NCBI RefSeq assembly: GCF_035573695.1
Contig: NZ_CP121694.1
Location: forward strand, 3,418,001 to 3,482,000
Length of the DNA: 64,000 nt
Source: Metallumcola ferriviriculae
GTDB lineage: Bacteria > Bacillota > JADQBR01
Direction of reading: 5' to 3'
Of this stretch, positions 9,356-20,050 are shown one piece after another (the stretch's first letter is position 1; every line of letters begins with the position of its first letter). Under the pieces are notes generated by a model. The model searched no databases and had not been told where the DNA came from. It was given only the letters and a program-made list of their open reading frames with translations. Position numbers and translations under genes: made by a program.

Positions 9356-9961
9356 TTAACTTCTTTTTATCGTAACTTTTCGTCCGTCCGTCTCAATCAA
9401 TCCTTTACCCAAAAGCGCTAACACCGCCGCGTAAAGCCTATGTTCTTCCTGCAATATTCTTGCACTGAGGGTCTCTGTCGTATCACCTTCAATTACCGGT
9501 ACGCACTTTTGGGCAATTATCGGTCCGGTATCCATCCCTTCATCCACAAAGTGTACCGTACATCCTGACACCTTAGCCCCGTATTCCACTGCCTGTTTTT
9601 GGGCATCAAGACCGGGAAAAGCCGGCAGCAAAGAAGGGTGAATATTAATAATACGGTTAGGGAATTTGCTAATAAAGTCATTTCCCAGTAAACGCATAAA
9701 GCCGGCCAACACCACCAAATCAGCATTTAACCCGGTTATTAACTGCGCCAAAGCCCGGTCATACTCTGCCCTGGTTGTATAATTCTCAGCAGGAAGTATT
9801 CTGGTGGGAATGTTATTTTTCACCGCCCGTTCCAGCGCCTGGGCACTGCCTTTGTCACTAACCACTGCCCCTATCTCTACCTCCAGTGCGCCTTTTTTTA
9901 CAGAATCTATTATGGCCTGCAGGTTAGAACCCCTTCCGGAAGCCAACACAACTATCCTCAT
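9356..9961 (-). CDS. purN: Phosphoribosylglycinamide formyltransferase PurN
   Basis: Formyl-THF-dependent GAR transformylase (step 3). About 201 residues. N-terminal [17 protein letters not shown] binds the phosphoribosyl group; the catalytic region [12 protein letters not shown] (Asn-His) and the later [10 protein letters not shown] (catalytic Asp) are intact. The ATG at 9961 follows GGAGGG; the longer MEGI start would overlap that site. Its use of formyl-THF fits an organism with formate metabolism genes in the same window. Confidence 0.97.
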   Translation of the reverse strand: MRIVVLASGRGSNLQAIIDSVKKGALEVEIGAVVSDKGSAQALERAVKNNIPTRILPAENYTTRAEYDRALAQLITGLNADLVVLAGFMRLLGNDFISKFPNRIINIHPSLLPAFPGLDAQKQAVEYGAKVSGCTVHFVDEGMDTGPIIAQKCVPVIEGDTTETLSARILQEEHRLYAAVLALLGKGLIETDGRKVTIKRS

Positions 9962-9987
9962 AATACCCTCCATGTCTTTATCCGCAT

Positions 9988-10989
9988 CTATTCTACCACA
10001 GTACCGATTTTGTAGGATTCTCCGCTTACAGCGTTCATCACCGCTTCCGCCTCTTTCGGCGAAACCACTAAAACAAAACCGATGCCCATGTTAAATGTCC
10101 TGTACATTTCCGTTTCAGCAACATTTCCCCGCTCCTGAATAAGTTTAAAAACAGGATGCACCGGCCAGCTGTTGTAGTTAAATTCAGCCTGAAGACCTAT
10201 AGGCAGTGTACGTGGTACATTTTCCAGCAGGCCGCCGCCGGTAATATGGGCCATCCCTTTAATATCAAACTGCTCCAAAAGCGGCATCACCTGGGAAACA
10301 TAAATGCGGGTAGGCTCAAGTAATTCATCGGCGAGAGTACGTCCCAAGCCTTCTTCGTTATCGGTCAATCTGCTTATATCGTCATCCAGCAGCACCTTAC
10401 GAGCAAGGGAATAGCCATTACTGTGTAAGCCAGAACTGGGCAGTCCAATTAAAATGTCGCCCGCTTTAATTCTCTTACCATCCACTATCTGCTCCCGGTC
10501 CACCATCCCTACAGCGAAGCCGGCAATGTCATACTCTCCATCACCATAGAAACCGGGCATTTCTGCAGTTTCACCACCAATTAGAGCACATCCTGCCAGA
10601 CGGCACCCTTCCGCTACACCGGTAACAATCTCGTTCACTTTATCTGGCAGCAGCTTGCCTACAGCCAAATAATCCAAAAAGAATAAAGGTTCAGCACCTT
10701 GCACCAAAATATCATTGACACACATGGCCACTGCATCTATGCCGATAGTATCATGTCTGTCTGCACCAAAGGCTACCCGTAATTTGGTACCCACACCGTC
10801 CGTACCGGAAACCAACACCGGTTGTTTGTACTTTTTCATGTTAGGAGCAAACAGTCCGCCAAAACCGCCCAAATCAGTAAGCACCTCGGGTCGCCAGGTC
10901 TTCTTTACCACACTTTTTATCAGCTCCACAGAACGGTTACCGGCGTCAATGTCCACTCCCGCATCTTTATAAGAAACACCTTTAGGCAT
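9988..10989 (-). CDS. purM: Phosphoribosylformylglycinamidine cyclo-ligase PurM
   Basis: AIR synthetase, step 5, ATP-dependent ring closure of FGAM. About 333 residues, normal for the PurM/SelD fold. [13 protein letters not shown] at the start, [15 protein letters not shown] (about 65), [14 protein letters not shown] and [13 protein letters not shown] are the family signatures. The ATG at 10989 overlaps the end of purF by 8 bases and has GGTGG upstream. Confidence 0.97.
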   Translation of the reverse strand: MPKGVSYKDAGVDIDAGNRSVELIKSVVKKTWRPEVLTDLGGFGGLFAPNMKKYKQPVLVSGTDGVGTKLRVAFGADRHDTIGIDAVAMCVNDILVQGAEPLFFLDYLAVGKLLPDKVNEIVTGVAEGCRLAGCALIGGETAEMPGFYGDGEYDIAGFAVGMVDREQIVDGKRIKAGDILIGLPSSGLHSNGYSLARKVLLDDDISRLTDNEEGLGRTLADELLEPTRIYVSQVMPLLEQFDIKGMAHITGGGLLENVPRTLPIGLQAEFNYNSWPVHPVFKLIQERGNVAETEMYRTFNMGIGFVLVVSPKEAEAVMNAVSGESYKIGTVVE

Positions 10990-12406
10990 AATTACCACCC
11001 GTTTCCATGACATACTTACTCATATGTTCAAAATCCGGTATTTCAATTGGATACTTGCCGCTAAAGCATGCATTGCAAAAGAATCCCGGCTCCTGCCCGG
11101 CTGACTTGAGCATTCCTTCCAGGCTGAGATAATGTAAGCTGTCGGCACCGATATGCTCTCTTATTTCATCTAAATCATATTGGGCAGCAATTAATTCTGC
11201 CCTGGCAGAGGTATCAATCCCATAGTAGCAGGGATGAAGAATGGGTGAGGAACTGACCAGCATGTGTACTTCTTTAACCCCTGCCTTGCGAAGCATTTGT
11301 ACAATTTTTCTGCTGGTTGTACCACGCACGATGGAATCATCTACCATTATCACCCGTTTTCCCTCGAGGACACTTCTAACGGGATTTAATTTAAGGCGAA
11401 CAGCCAGGTCCCGCATTTCCTGGGACGGCTGGATAAAGGTTCTGCCTACATAACGGTTCTTCATTAGTCCTTCTTCAAAAGGTATGCCGGATTCCTCTGC
11501 ATAACCTACCGCTGCGGCCGTACCGGAATCCGGTACCGGAATGACAATGTCCGCATCAATTTTACATTCTTTGGCCAACTGACGACCAAATTGCCGCCGG
11601 GTCACTACCACATTTTGACCGTCAATATTGCTGTCCGGCCGTGCTAGATAAACAAACTCAAATATGCACAATGCCCGGCGGGCACCCCGTAAATTATTTA
11701 TGGAATTAATGCCGTTTTTATCGATAATTACTATTTCGCCAGGCTCTACATCCCGCAAAAAATCAGCTCCGACAGTATCAAGAGCACATGTCTCCGATGC
11801 CAGTACATATCCCCCATCAACTTTACCAATGCATAAAGGTCGTACCCCATAAGGGTCTCTAACACCAATCAGCTTATCCTCTGTCATTACCAACAGGGAG
11901 TATGCTCCTTTAATATCAATCATGCATTTCATCAGTGCTTCTTCGATGGGGTTTTGCCCATAACGAGCTATCAAGTTTACAATTACTTCACTGTCGGTAG
12001 TAGACTGGAATACCGACCCGGTAGCCCCCAGGCTGTTTCGCAATTCATTGGCATTGGTCAAATTACCATTGTGGGCCAATGCTACCTTGCCGCGGCTGTA
12101 CCGAAAGGAGAGCGGCTGAGCATTAATGAGCAGGCTGGAACCGGTAGTGGAATAGCGAACATGACCAATGGCAATATCGCCATGCAGTTTACTCAGACTA
12201 TCCTCAGTAAAAACCTCTGTCACCAAGCCCATGTTTTTATGCAGCTGGATGTCGCTGCCATTGGTGGTGGCAATACCGGCACTTTCCTGACCCCGGTGCT
12301 GTAAGGCATACAAACCATAATAGGTCAGTTTGGCTACATCTTGGTGTGGGGCGAAAATGCCAAATACGCCGCATTCATCTTTAACCTTATCTAGTTCAGC
12401 ATACAT
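10982..12406 (-). CDS. purF: Amidophosphoribosyltransferase PurF
   Basis: First committed step: PRPP plus glutamine to phosphoribosylamine. 474 residues. An 11-residue propeptide precedes the catalytic Cys 12 in ECGVFGIF. The PRPP loop [13 protein letters not shown] is at about 350. Cysteines in [15 protein letters not shown] and FFCNACF match the spacing of the 4Fe-4S ligands of the Bacillus subtilis enzyme, so this is the oxygen-sensitive iron-sulfur type (known for the family, inferred here). It overlaps purL by 16 bases and purM by 8. Confidence 0.97.
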   Translation of the reverse strand: MYAELDKVKDECGVFGIFAPHQDVAKLTYYGLYALQHRGQESAGIATTNGSDIQLHKNMGLVTEVFTEDSLSKLHGDIAIGHVRYSTTGSSLLINAQPLSFRYSRGKVALAHNGNLTNANELRNSLGATGSVFQSTTDSEVIVNLIARYGQNPIEEALMKCMIDIKGAYSLLVMTEDKLIGVRDPYGVRPLCIGKVDGGYVLASETCALDTVGADFLRDVEPGEIVIIDKNGINSINNLRGARRALCIFEFVYLARPDSNIDGQNVVVTRRQFGRQLAKECKIDADIVIPVPDSGTAAAVGYAEESGIPFEEGLMKNRYVGRTFIQPSQEMRDLAVRLKLNPVRSVLEGKRVIMVDDSIVRGTTSRKIVQMLRKAGVKEVHMLVSSSPILHPCYYGIDTSARAELIAAQYDLDEIREHIGADSLHYLSLEGMLKSAGQEPGFFCNACFSGKYPIEIPDFEHMSKYVMETGGNYA

Positions 12407-14589
12407 TCAATCGCCTCCCGCCAGGTATTAGCTGCCTTTTCCAAGGGCATAGCAATAACAGACTTTCCACTAATGGCAATACGCAGTTTATCTCCCCGCA
12501 CCTGTCCTAATTTGTTGCAGGATACACCATGTTTTTCTGCCGAAGCCAGCAGTTGTTTTTCCTGTTCGGGAGAGACAGATATTATGATTCTCGACTGACT
12601 TTCGGAAAACAGTACCGCCCTGACTGGCATATCCGCCGCTGCTACATCGGCGTCAAGTCCTTTGCCTCCACTGATACAACTTTCGGCGAGAGTAACCGCA
12701 AGGCCACCTTCAGCACAGTCATGGGCCGAACGCACAATGCCTGCGTTAATGGCCTCTAGACAACATCTCTGAACCCGGCCCTCTAAATCCAGGTCCAACT
12801 CCGGAACCCGACCGGTATCCAGACTATGAATAATGGATAGGTATTGGGACCCGCCCAGTTCCGCCTTAGTCTCGCCTAATAAATATACCACATCACCATC
12901 GTCCTTAAATCCTATCGTACATCGTTTATCAATATCATCCAACAGCCCGACCATTCCCACTACCGGCGTGGGATAGACAGCCTGACCATTAGTCTCATTG
13001 TAAAAGCTGACGTTACCGCTCACTACCGGGGTAGATAAGGCCTCACAGGCCTTACCCATCCCATCTACCGCTTGTTTGAACTGCCAAAATATTTCCGGCT
13101 TTTCCGGGTTGCCGAAGTTCAAACAATCGGTAACAGCTAACGGTTTTGCACCGGTACATACCAGGTTTCTTGCCGCTTCTGCTACCGCAATTGCGCCACC
13201 GGCAAATGGATCTAAATAGCAGTAAAGTGAATTACAATCAGTGGTCACTGCCACACCTTTACTCGTTCCCTTAATACGCAGCACCGCGGCGTCCGATCCC
13301 GGCCCCACCACCGTATTAGTACGCACCATATAATCATATTGACGAAATACCCATTCTTTGCTGGCTATGGTAGGACTACCCAGCAGCCTCAAAAGTACTT
13401 GGTTGTAATCTGCCGCTTCCGGCAGGCTTTCTACAGCAAACTGTTTTACACGACTCAGGTATTCCGGTTCCTTGCTTTCCGGTTGATAAACGGGACATGC
13501 TTCAGTCAACGCCGCGGCAGGAACTACCGCAACCGTTTCTTCACCATCCATTACCGTTAAATTTCCATCGTCCGTAACCTGTCCGATTATGGCTGCTTCC
13601 AAGCCCCATTTGGCGAAAATTTCTTCAACCACCTTTTCCTTACCTTTTTGGGGGATAACCAACATTCGCTCCTGGGATTCTGAAAGCAATACCTCGTAGG
13701 GCTGCATTCCTTCCTCGCGGCGGGGAACCTTAGCCACATCAAAAACCATACCGCTGCCTCCGCGGGTGGCCATCTCACAGGAAGAACTAGTGAGGCCGGC
13801 TGCCCCCATATCCTGCATACCGACCACGGCGCCGGACTTTATTAACTCCAAGCAGGCCTCCAACAACAGTTTTTCCATAAATGGGTCACCAACCTGAACG
13901 GAAGGTCGTTTATCTTCAGATTTATCACCCAATTCCTCCGAGGCAAAAGTCGCGCCGTGAATTCCATCCCTGCCGGTTCGAGTACCTACAGCCATCACCG
14001 GGTTACCAACTCCCGAGGCCGTCCCCAGCTTGATATCCTTGTGTTCTAATACACCTACGCACATAGCATTGACTAAGGGATTGCCTCCATAAGATTCATT
14101 AAAATATACTTCACCGCCAACAGTAGGAATGCCGATACAATTGCCATACCAGGCGATACCGGAAACCACGCCGCCAAACAAGTATTTCACCCGATCATTT
14201 TCTAAAGATCCGAAGCGCAGAGAATTCAATAAAGCAATGGGGCGTGCGCCCATGGTGAAAATATCCCTAATAATACCACCAACACCGGTAGCGGCACCCT
14301 GAAAAGGTTCGATGGCCGACGGGTGATTATGGCTTTCAATTTTAAACGCAATCCCCAGGCCGTCCCCAATATCCACAATACCGGCATTCTCTCCCGGTCC
14401 CTGCAGTACCTGAGGCCCTTCCGTAGGGAAGTTCTTCAATACTGGGCGGGAGTTCTTATAGCTGCAGTGCTCAGACCACATTACTGAAAACATCGATAAC
14501 TCTGTATAATTTGGTTCCCGACCCAAGATGTTTACTATGGTATCGTATTCTGTGTCTGTTAGACCCAAATCCTGCCAAATTTTAGCCAC
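12391..14589 (-). CDS. purL: FGAM synthase large subunit PurL (small form)
   Basis: Synthetase subunit of the three-part FGAM synthase (step 4), partner of PurQ and PurS. About 732 residues, the Gram-positive small PurL rather than the 1300-residue proteobacterial fusion. [17 protein letters not shown] (about 45-60), [19 protein letters not shown] (about 90) and [18 protein letters not shown] are hallmark motifs. I place the start at the GTG at 14589, which follows GGGGGGAGC; this gives [12 protein letters not shown] and an 8-base overlap with purQ. Confidence 0.96.
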   Translation of the reverse strand: MAKIWQDLGLTDTEYDTIVNILGREPNYTELSMFSVMWSEHCSYKNSRPVLKNFPTEGPQVLQGPGENAGIVDIGDGLGIAFKIESHNHPSAIEPFQGAATGVGGIIRDIFTMGARPIALLNSLRFGSLENDRVKYLFGGVVSGIAWYGNCIGIPTVGGEVYFNESYGGNPLVNAMCVGVLEHKDIKLGTASGVGNPVMAVGTRTGRDGIHGATFASEELGDKSEDKRPSVQVGDPFMEKLLLEACLELIKSGAVVGMQDMGAAGLTSSSCEMATRGGSGMVFDVAKVPRREEGMQPYEVLLSESQERMLVIPQKGKEKVVEEIFAKWGLEAAIIGQVTDDGNLTVMDGEETVAVVPAAALTEACPVYQPESKEPEYLSRVKQFAVESLPEAADYNQVLLRLLGSPTIASKEWVFRQYDYMVRTNTVVGPGSDAAVLRIKGTSKGVAVTTDCNSLYCYLDPFAGGAIAVAEAARNLVCTGAKPLAVTDCLNFGNPEKPEIFWQFKQAVDGMGKACEALSTPVVSGNVSFYNETNGQAVYPTPVVGMVGLLDDIDKRCTIGFKDDGDVVYLLGETKAELGGSQYLSIIHSLDTGRVPELDLDLEGRVQRCCLEAINAGIVRSAHDCAEGGLAVTLAESCISGGKGLDADVAAADMPVRAVLFSESQSRIIISVSPEQEKQLLASAEKHGVSCNKLGQVRGDKLRIAISGKSVIAMPLEKAANTWREAIECMLN

Positions 14590-15289
14590 GCCTTGCTCCC
14601 CCCTCAAACCAGTTCAAAATAGAATCAAATATCATCTTTCCATCCTCACCGCCCAAAAGTGCTTCCGCACAGCGTTCCGGGTGCGGCATCATACCTAAAA
14701 TATTACCTGCCTTATTGACAATACCGGCGATATTAGCCGTGGAACCATTGGGGTTTACATCAGGGATAACCTCTCCGGCGGCAGTAGCATATTGAAATAC
14801 TATCTGGTCGTTGGCCTTAAGCTCTGCCAGGGTATCCGCATCAGCGAAATAATTCCCTTCTCCATGGGCAATAGGAATGCTAACCACCTGACCAGCAGAC
14901 ATCTGATTGGTATAGGGAGTGTCTGCGTTATTAACTCGAAGAAAAGCATCCTCACAGCGAAATTGCAAACAGTCGTTCACTTTCATTGCGCCGGGAAGCA
15001 GGCCTGCCTCCAATAGTATCTGAAAACCATTACAGATGCCTAATACCAATCCCCCCTGCAGGGCAAAGTCTTCTACTGCTTTCATTATCGGTGAAAAACG
15101 AGCAATTGAGCCGGTACGAAGATAATCTCCGAAAGAAAAACCGCCGGGAAGGACCAAGCAGTCATACCCGGATAAGTCCTGGGTACCATGCCAAATATAA
15201 TCTACCGGCTGCTCTATCACATGTTCTATCGCATGCTTTACATCGGTATCACAGTTAGAACCGGGAAATACTACTACACCAAATTTCAT
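14582..15289 (-). CDS. purQ: FGAM synthase glutaminase subunit PurQ
   Basis: Class I glutamine amidotransferase that supplies ammonia to PurL. 235 residues. [14 protein letters not shown] opens the protein, the nucleophile is in [10 protein letters not shown] (about 85-95), and [10 protein letters not shown] near the C-terminus carries the His-Glu of the triad. It overlaps purS by 4 bases (ATGA type) and purL by 8, consistent with stoichiometric production of the complex. Confidence 0.97.
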   Translation of the reverse strand: MKFGVVVFPGSNCDTDVKHAIEHVIEQPVDYIWHGTQDLSGYDCLVLPGGFSFGDYLRTGSIARFSPIMKAVEDFALQGGLVLGICNGFQILLEAGLLPGAMKVNDCLQFRCEDAFLRVNNADTPYTNQMSAGQVVSIPIAHGEGNYFADADTLAELKANDQIVFQYATAAGEVIPDVNPNGSTANIAGIVNKAGNILGMMPHPERCAEALLGGEDGKMIFDSILNWFEGGARRG

Positions 15290-15540
15290 GATTTTGCCTC
15301 CGCCAAATCGAAAGTAAACTCCTCAATTACCGGATTGGCCAAAAGTCTTTGACACATCTCTTTAACTTGCTGCTCTGCGCTTTCCCGGTTATCCGCTGCC
15401 ACAGTCAGTTCCATATATTTACCGATGCGTACATCGGTAACATTGGTATATTCCATCGCATGTAGTGATTTCTCCACTGTATTACCCTGAGGGTCCAAAA
15501 CACCCTTTTTCAAAGTAACTCTTATCCTAGCTCGATACAT
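15286..15540 (-). CDS. purS: FGAM synthase subunit PurS
   Basis: Small third subunit that bridges PurQ and PurL, 84 residues. [22 protein letters not shown] is the typical opening, followed by the ferredoxin-like fold. Its start overlaps the purC stop by one base and its stop overlaps the purQ start. Presence of PurS agrees with the small PurL. Confidence 0.96.
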   Translation of the reverse strand: MYRARIRVTLKKGVLDPQGNTVEKSLHAMEYTNVTDVRIGKYMELTVAADNRESAEQQVKEMCQRLLANPVIEEFTFDLAEAKS

Positions 15541-16253
15541 TAATTTCCCTCCCCCTTTAAACGACGGTAAATTTCCTGGTATGCATCTTCTACACCGCCC
15601 ATATCCCTGCGAAAGCGGTCTTTGTCCAGCTTCTCTTTAGTTTCTGCGTCCCAAAAGCGACAGGTATCCGGGGAAATCTCATCGCCCAAAATCACCTTGC
15701 CCTTATGCAGCCCAAACTCCAGTTTAAAGTCTACCAGTAAAATGCCCAATTCCTTAAAGCGCTTAGTTAGCAGTTGGTTAATCTCCCATGCTTGCTTTTT
15801 AATTCCCTGCATCTGCTCAGCAGTTGCCAAGTCTAAAGCAGCAATATGGTAATCATTGATCATGGGGTCATCCAATTCGTCTGATTTATAGCAGAATTCC
15901 AGCACCGGACGTGATAATTCAGTCCCTTCTTCCAATCCAAGCCGCTTAGCCAGACTGCCGGCAGCTATGTTGCGCGCGATCACTTCCACCGGAATAATTT
16001 TTAAGGCTTTTACCAACATCTCCCGGTCACTGAGCAGCTTGACAAAATGATTTTCAATGCCCCTTTCTTCCAGCCATTGAAATAATATTGCGGAAATCTG
16101 GTTGTTGTAGTAACCTTTGTCCTGAATGGTGCCTTTCTTTTTGCCGTTAAACGCCGTAGCATCATCCTTAAACTCAGTCCAATAAAGATCTGGTTCGCCC
16201 GTTGCATAAACCTTTTTGGCTTTGCCTTCGTAAAGAAGTTTACCTTTTTCCAC
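15540..16253 (-). CDS. purC: SAICAR synthase PurC
   Basis: ATP-dependent ligation of CAIR and aspartate. 237 residues. [30 protein letters not shown] (about 95-110) and LVDFKLEFG plus [14 protein letters not shown] are all present. Start is GTG with AAAGGAGAG upstream. A 65-base gap separates it from purB; purS follows directly. Confidence 0.97.
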   Translation of the reverse strand: MEKGKLLYEGKAKKVYATGEPDLYWTEFKDDATAFNGKKKGTIQDKGYYNNQISAILFQWLEERGIENHFVKLLSDREMLVKALKIIPVEVIARNIAAGSLAKRLGLEEGTELSRPVLEFCYKSDELDDPMINDYHIAALDLATAEQMQGIKKQAWEINQLLTKRFKELGILLVDFKLEFGLHKGKVILGDEISPDTCRFWDAETKEKLDKDRFRRDMGGVEDAYQEIYRRLKGEGN

Positions 16254-16318
16254 TGATAATCTCTCCTTTTTTCGCTAAGATAAAGTCCGCCTTGGGGTGT
16301 CACTTTAGCCGGGATACC

Positions 16319-17614
16319 TTATTCAATCCCTGCCCGTTTTAAGATATAATCTATATTTTTCAAATGGTAATCGTAATCAAATAAATCCTTTATTTCCTGC
16401 GGGGAAAGGTAAGTGCAAATTTCTTCATCAGCCATTAGCAAATCAATAAATTTAACTTTTTCCTGCCATGCCTGCATAGCATTTCGCTGCACCCATTGAT
16501 AGGCTGTTTCTCGAAGTACCCCTTTATCAACTAGAGCGAGCATTACCCGCTGGGAAAAAACTAAGCCTAGAGTCTTCTCCACATTTGCTTTCATGTTATC
16601 TTCGTAAACTACTAAATTCTGCATCACATCAATGAATTTGTGAAGCATATAATAAAGCGCAATGGTGCTGTCAGGAATTATTACCCTCTCCACGGAAGAA
16701 TGGGTAATATCCCGCTCATGCCATAACGCTACATTTTCTAACCCTGCCAATGCATTACCCCTAAGCACGCGGGCCAAACCAGCCACCCTTTCAGCAGTGA
16801 TGGGGTTTTTCTTATGAGGCATTGCCGAGGAACCTTTTTGCCCCTTGGCAAACCGTTCCTCTACCTCCAGAATATCGGTGCGTTGTAGGTTTCTAATTTC
16901 GGTGGCAAACTTATCCAGTGAACTTGCTACCACTGCTAGAGTGGTAAGATAGTGTGCATGTCTGTCCCGTTGAATAATCTGGGTGGAAACGAGGGCGGGC
17001 TTAAGCGCCAGCTTCTTACAGACATATTCTTCTACCTGTGGGTCCACATTAGCAAAAGTTCCTACCGCCCCGGAAATTTGCCCGACGCTGATCGTGTCAA
17101 TTGCATCCTTTAACCGTTCAATATTCCGCTCGGTCTCCACCACCCACAAGGCCATTTTCAGGCCGAAAGTCACCGGTTCCGCATGAATGCCATGGCTTCT
17201 GCCAATCATCAATGTATTTTTATACTTCTTAGCCAAATCCACTAACACTGCTTTCAATTCTATCAATTTATCAAGGATCTTAGTCCCTGCTTCTTTCATC
17301 ATTATGGCTAACGCCGTATCTAAAATGTCTGAGGAAGTCATACCCATATGAATATATTTGGAAGCATCCCCCACCTTTTCTGCCACAGCGGTAAGAAATG
17401 CCAGTACATCGTGTCGAGTAACCTCTTCAATCTCGTTGATTCTGTCAATCTCAAAATCCGCCTTCTCCTGAATTTCCTTTAGTGCATCAGTTGGAATTTT
17501 ACCCAATTCGGCCCATGCCTCACAGGCATAAACTTCAATCAGCAGCCATTTACGAAATTTATTCTCTTCAGACCAAATTTCTTTCATTTCCGGCAGCGTA
17601 TACCGTTCAATCAT
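16319..17614 (-). CDS. purB: Adenylosuccinate lyase PurB
   Basis: Cleaves SAICAR and adenylosuccinate, so it acts in both IMP and AMP synthesis. About 431 residues of the fumarase/aspartase superfamily. HDVLAFL (about 66), MTSSDILDTALA, GRSHGIHAEPVTFG (catalytic His near 140) and the mobile signature loop GSSAMPHKKNP (about 262) are intact. The ATG at 17614 has AGAGGTG eight bases upstream. Spacing to purE is about 110 bases and contains a hairpin. Confidence 0.97.
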   Translation of the reverse strand: MIERYTLPEMKEIWSEENKFRKWLLIEVYACEAWAELGKIPTDALKEIQEKADFEIDRINEIEEVTRHDVLAFLTAVAEKVGDASKYIHMGMTSSDILDTALAIMMKEAGTKILDKLIELKAVLVDLAKKYKNTLMIGRSHGIHAEPVTFGLKMALWVVETERNIERLKDAIDTISVGQISGAVGTFANVDPQVEEYVCKKLALKPALVSTQIIQRDRHAHYLTTLAVVASSLDKFATEIRNLQRTDILEVEERFAKGQKGSSAMPHKKNPITAERVAGLARVLRGNALAGLENVALWHERDITHSSVERVIIPDSTIALYYMLHKFIDVMQNLVVYEDNMKANVEKTLGLVFSQRVMLALVDKGVLRETAYQWVQRNAMQAWQEKVKFIDLLMADEEICTYLSPQEIKDLFDYDYHLKNIDYILKRAGIE

Positions 17615-17661
17615 ACCAATCACCTCTAGATAGTTTTATTGTTATAATTGCCAGTCAGCAA

Positions 17662-17717
17662 AAAATCCCCAGGCAAGGAGAAATCTCAATTATCTTCACC
17701 TAGTACCTGGGAATTTT
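17662..17717 (-). promoter_or_regulatory. Hairpin with U-run between purE and purB (possible attenuator)
   Basis: On the minus strand AAAATTCCCAGG pairs with CCTGGGGATTTT around a roughly 32-base loop that holds a smaller ATTGAGATTTCTCC stem-like segment, and the 3' arm runs into TTTTTT. This has the shape of an intrinsic terminator inside the operon, directly after purE. It could lower expression of purB and the genes beyond. No known riboswitch was recognised here. Confidence 0.45.
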
Positions 17718-17723
17718 CACCGA

Positions 17724-18248
17724 CTACTTGTTCATCTGCTCAAGGTAAGCTGTCACACCCAATTCTTGTAGTTTTTTATCTTTTTCTGCAACAGCCCCCG
17801 CCAGTTCCTGCTTAAAGCTGCGAACTTTTTCCCGAACCGCCGGATCCTTTACTCCTATGATTTGGGCTGCCAAAATTCCGGCATTCTTTGCGCCATTAAT
17901 AGCCACGGTGGCGACAGGAATTCCTCGGGGCATCTGTACAATCGAATAAAGAGAATCCACGCCCCCTAAGGTTGAGGTTTTGATGGGAACACCAATTACC
18001 GGCAAACAAGTCAGGGCAGCAATTACTCCGGGCAAGTGGGCAGCTCCGCCGGCTGCAGCAATAATTACCTCGATGCGTCTTTCCTCGGCGCTCTGCGCAT
18101 ATTGAGCAGTTTTCTCCGGTACCCGATGGGCTGAAGATATTACTATCTCATACTCCACACCCAGCTGTTCCAATACCTCAGTCGTATCCCTCATCACCGG
18201 CAAATCTGAATCGCTTCCCATTACAATTCCTACTTTTGGTTGTGTCAA
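17724..18248 (-). CDS. purE: N5-carboxyaminoimidazole ribonucleotide mutase PurE
   Basis: Carboxylation step of the pathway. 174 residues. VGIVMGSDSDLPVM, SSAHRVPEKT (about 42) and AAAGGAAHLPGV are present, followed by GVPIKTSTLGGVDSLYSIVQ. These resemble class I PurE, which uses N5-CAIR made by PurK, yet no purK lies in the operon. The start is TTG, with GGAGG seven to eight bases upstream. It is the second gene of the operon, 41 bases after the permease. Confidence 0.96.
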   Translation of the reverse strand: MTQPKVGIVMGSDSDLPVMRDTTEVLEQLGVEYEIVISSAHRVPEKTAQYAQSAEERRIEVIIAAAGGAAHLPGVIAALTCLPVIGVPIKTSTLGGVDSLYSIVQMPRGIPVATVAINGAKNAGILAAQIIGVKDPAVREKVRSFKQELAGAVAEKDKKLQELGVTAYLEQMNK

Positions 18249-18289
18249 CAGCTAAACCTCCTAAGCAACTGGTATATTTATGCTGCGCC

Positions 18290-19636
18290 TTAAACGATAA
18301 AAAACCTCAGAACAAAGATACCAGTGAGAATCCACATTGTCAGACTGACGTCTTTTATTCTGCCAGTCAAGGCGTGCAAGAAAGTATAAGCCAATACTCC
18401 GGCTACAATACCTTCGGCAATACTAAAAGAAAATGGCATTATAACGATGGTAAGGAATGCAGGAATTGCTTCTAGCATATCACTAAAATTAATTTTCATT
18501 ACCGATTCCATCATAAAAATGCCAACGATGATCAGAATCGGCGCGGTAGCTGCACCGGGAATAATAGCCACCAACGGAGAGAAAAAGATGGACAAAAAGA
18601 AAAGAATGGCTGTGGTTAAGGATGTCAGGCCTGTCCGCCCGCCTTCGGCAACACCGGAAGCACTCTCAACATAAGTGGTTACGGTACTGGTCCCCATAAC
18701 AGAACCAAAGATGGTACCAACTGAATCGGCAAGCAGTGCCTTATTGGCTCTTGGCAGGTGCCCTTTTTCATCTAACATATCCGCCTTACTGGCCACGCCA
18801 ACCAAAGTGCCAATGGTATCAAATAAATCAACAAAAGCAAAGGTAAAGATTACTGTCAGCCAGCCGACACTGGCTAGTTCATTGAAGTTCATCTTGAAGA
18901 AAATCTCACCAATGCTCGGGGGCATACTTACTATTTGGAAATTGCTAATGTTGGTAACTCCCATAGGGATACCAATGATGGTGGTAAGTAATATTCCATA
19001 AAGCAAAGCGCCTTTAGTTCTCCGGACTACTAAGAAACCAGTAACTAACAATCCGATAATTGATAGCAAGACACTTTGTGGGGTAATGAAATTTGCCTTA
19101 AAGTATTCAGCATAGTTAGGATCTTGGAATAAATGCGGATTAACAATCTTTAAGAAAGTGGCTGGGTCGCTGACAATAATACCTGCATTTTTAAAGCCGA
19201 TGAAAGCAATAAAAAGACCAATACCAGCACCAACAGCCAGCTTCAGTGACATAGGAATTGCGTTTACAATGGCCTCGCGAGCCTTGGTTAGTGTTAACAG
19301 CAGAAAGAGAACACCGGAAACAAACACGGCAGCCAGAGCAGCCTGCCAAGAAAGTCCCATTCCAAGAACAACTGTATAGGTAAAGAATGCATTTAAACCC
19401 ATACCAGGAGCCAAAGCAAACGGGTAGTTAGCAAGAACAGACATCAGTAGGGTAGCAAAAGCTGCAGATAATGCTGTCGCCACCATCACAGCACCAAAAG
19501 GCATGCCGGTCGCACTTAAAATAGAAGGATTGACAAAAATAATGTATGCCATGGTCATAAACGTGGTAACGCCGGCCATAACTTCAGTGCGAACATTAGT
19601 ATTATGTTCTTTTAATTTAAAAAAGCTTTCTAACAC
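18290..19636 (-). CDS. NCS2 family purine permease (AzgA/PbuG-like)
   Basis: Proton-coupled importer of guanine, hypoxanthine or adenine, 448 residues with about 12 to 14 membrane segments. NTNVRTEVMAGVTTFMTMAYI and the GMGLNAFFTY motif are characteristic of the AzgA branch. It is the first gene after a guanine-class riboswitch and heads the purine operon, so salvage import and synthesis are controlled together. Start is GTG at 19636 with AGGGGAG about ten bases upstream. The exact substrate is inferred from the riboswitch class. Confidence 0.92.
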   Translation of the reverse strand: MLESFFKLKEHNTNVRTEVMAGVTTFMTMAYIIFVNPSILSATGMPFGAVMVATALSAAFATLLMSVLANYPFALAPGMGLNAFFTYTVVLGMGLSWQAALAAVFVSGVLFLLLTLTKAREAIVNAIPMSLKLAVGAGIGLFIAFIGFKNAGIIVSDPATFLKIVNPHLFQDPNYAEYFKANFITPQSVLLSIIGLLVTGFLVVRRTKGALLYGILLTTIIGIPMGVTNISNFQIVSMPPSIGEIFFKMNFNELASVGWLTVIFTFAFVDLFDTIGTLVGVASKADMLDEKGHLPRANKALLADSVGTIFGSVMGTSTVTTYVESASGVAEGGRTGLTSLTTAILFFLSIFFSPLVAIIPGAATAPILIIVGIFMMESVMKINFSDMLEAIPAFLTIVIMPFSFSIAEGIVAGVLAYTFLHALTGRIKDVSLTMWILTGIFVLRFFIV

Positions 19637-19725
19637 ACTCGTTCACTCCCCTTTGAAATAGTTTGTCCCGTAAAATCATGCCTATCCACCGTTTCGGAAC
19701 GCTTTCACCTCCTGTTAAACTAAAT

Positions 19726-19776
19726 AAGCCCAAACGGGTAGATAACTGCGTAGCAGAAACCTACCCGTCTGGGCTT
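19726..19776 (-). terminator. Riboswitch expression-platform hairpin upstream of the purine operon
   Basis: Minus-strand arms AAGCCCAGACGGGTAG and CTACCCGTTTGGGCTT form a 16-position stem with one mismatch, enclosing a small CTGC/GCAG stem. It is followed by TATTTAGTTTAAC, only moderately U-rich. It sits about 90 bases downstream of the aptamer and 90 upstream of the permease start, the expected place for a ligand-controlled terminator. Confidence 0.65.
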
Positions 19777-19863
19777 TTATCCCTCCGGTGTAGCGCTTGA
19801 TAGGCACCTGCACCACTTGATCCAGCCATGCCCATGAGCATGCGGAACTCTAGGTGCACTTTC

Positions 19864-19937
19864 CACTGTAGCCAGGGTAATTTACGGTTACCCGGTAGAG
19901 ACTTGCGAGCCATATTCTCACAATTATACAGCTGAGG
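19864..19937 (-). promoter_or_regulatory. Purine riboswitch aptamer (guanine class)
   Basis: On the minus strand the block TATAATTGTGAGAATATGGC, then CAAGTCTCTACCGGGTAACC, then GTAAATTACCC and TGGCTACAG matches the xpt-type aptamer: P1 pairs CTGTA with TACAG, the J1/2 TATAAT, L2 and L3 loops and the P3 stem CCGGGTA/TTACCCTGG are all present. The specificity position is C (CTA in J3/1), the guanine/hypoxanthine class rather than adenine. Known family; specificity inferred. It should switch the whole 12-gene operon off when guanine is plentiful. Confidence 0.9.
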
Positions 19938-20050
19938 AAATTGCATAATTAACTTTTTGCAACTTCTCAAAAATAGTTCAAAAAATGCAATAAATACTAA
20001 ACCCACTTTTAATCTGTGGATAACTAAAATATTTTCTTTTTTAAAGTACT

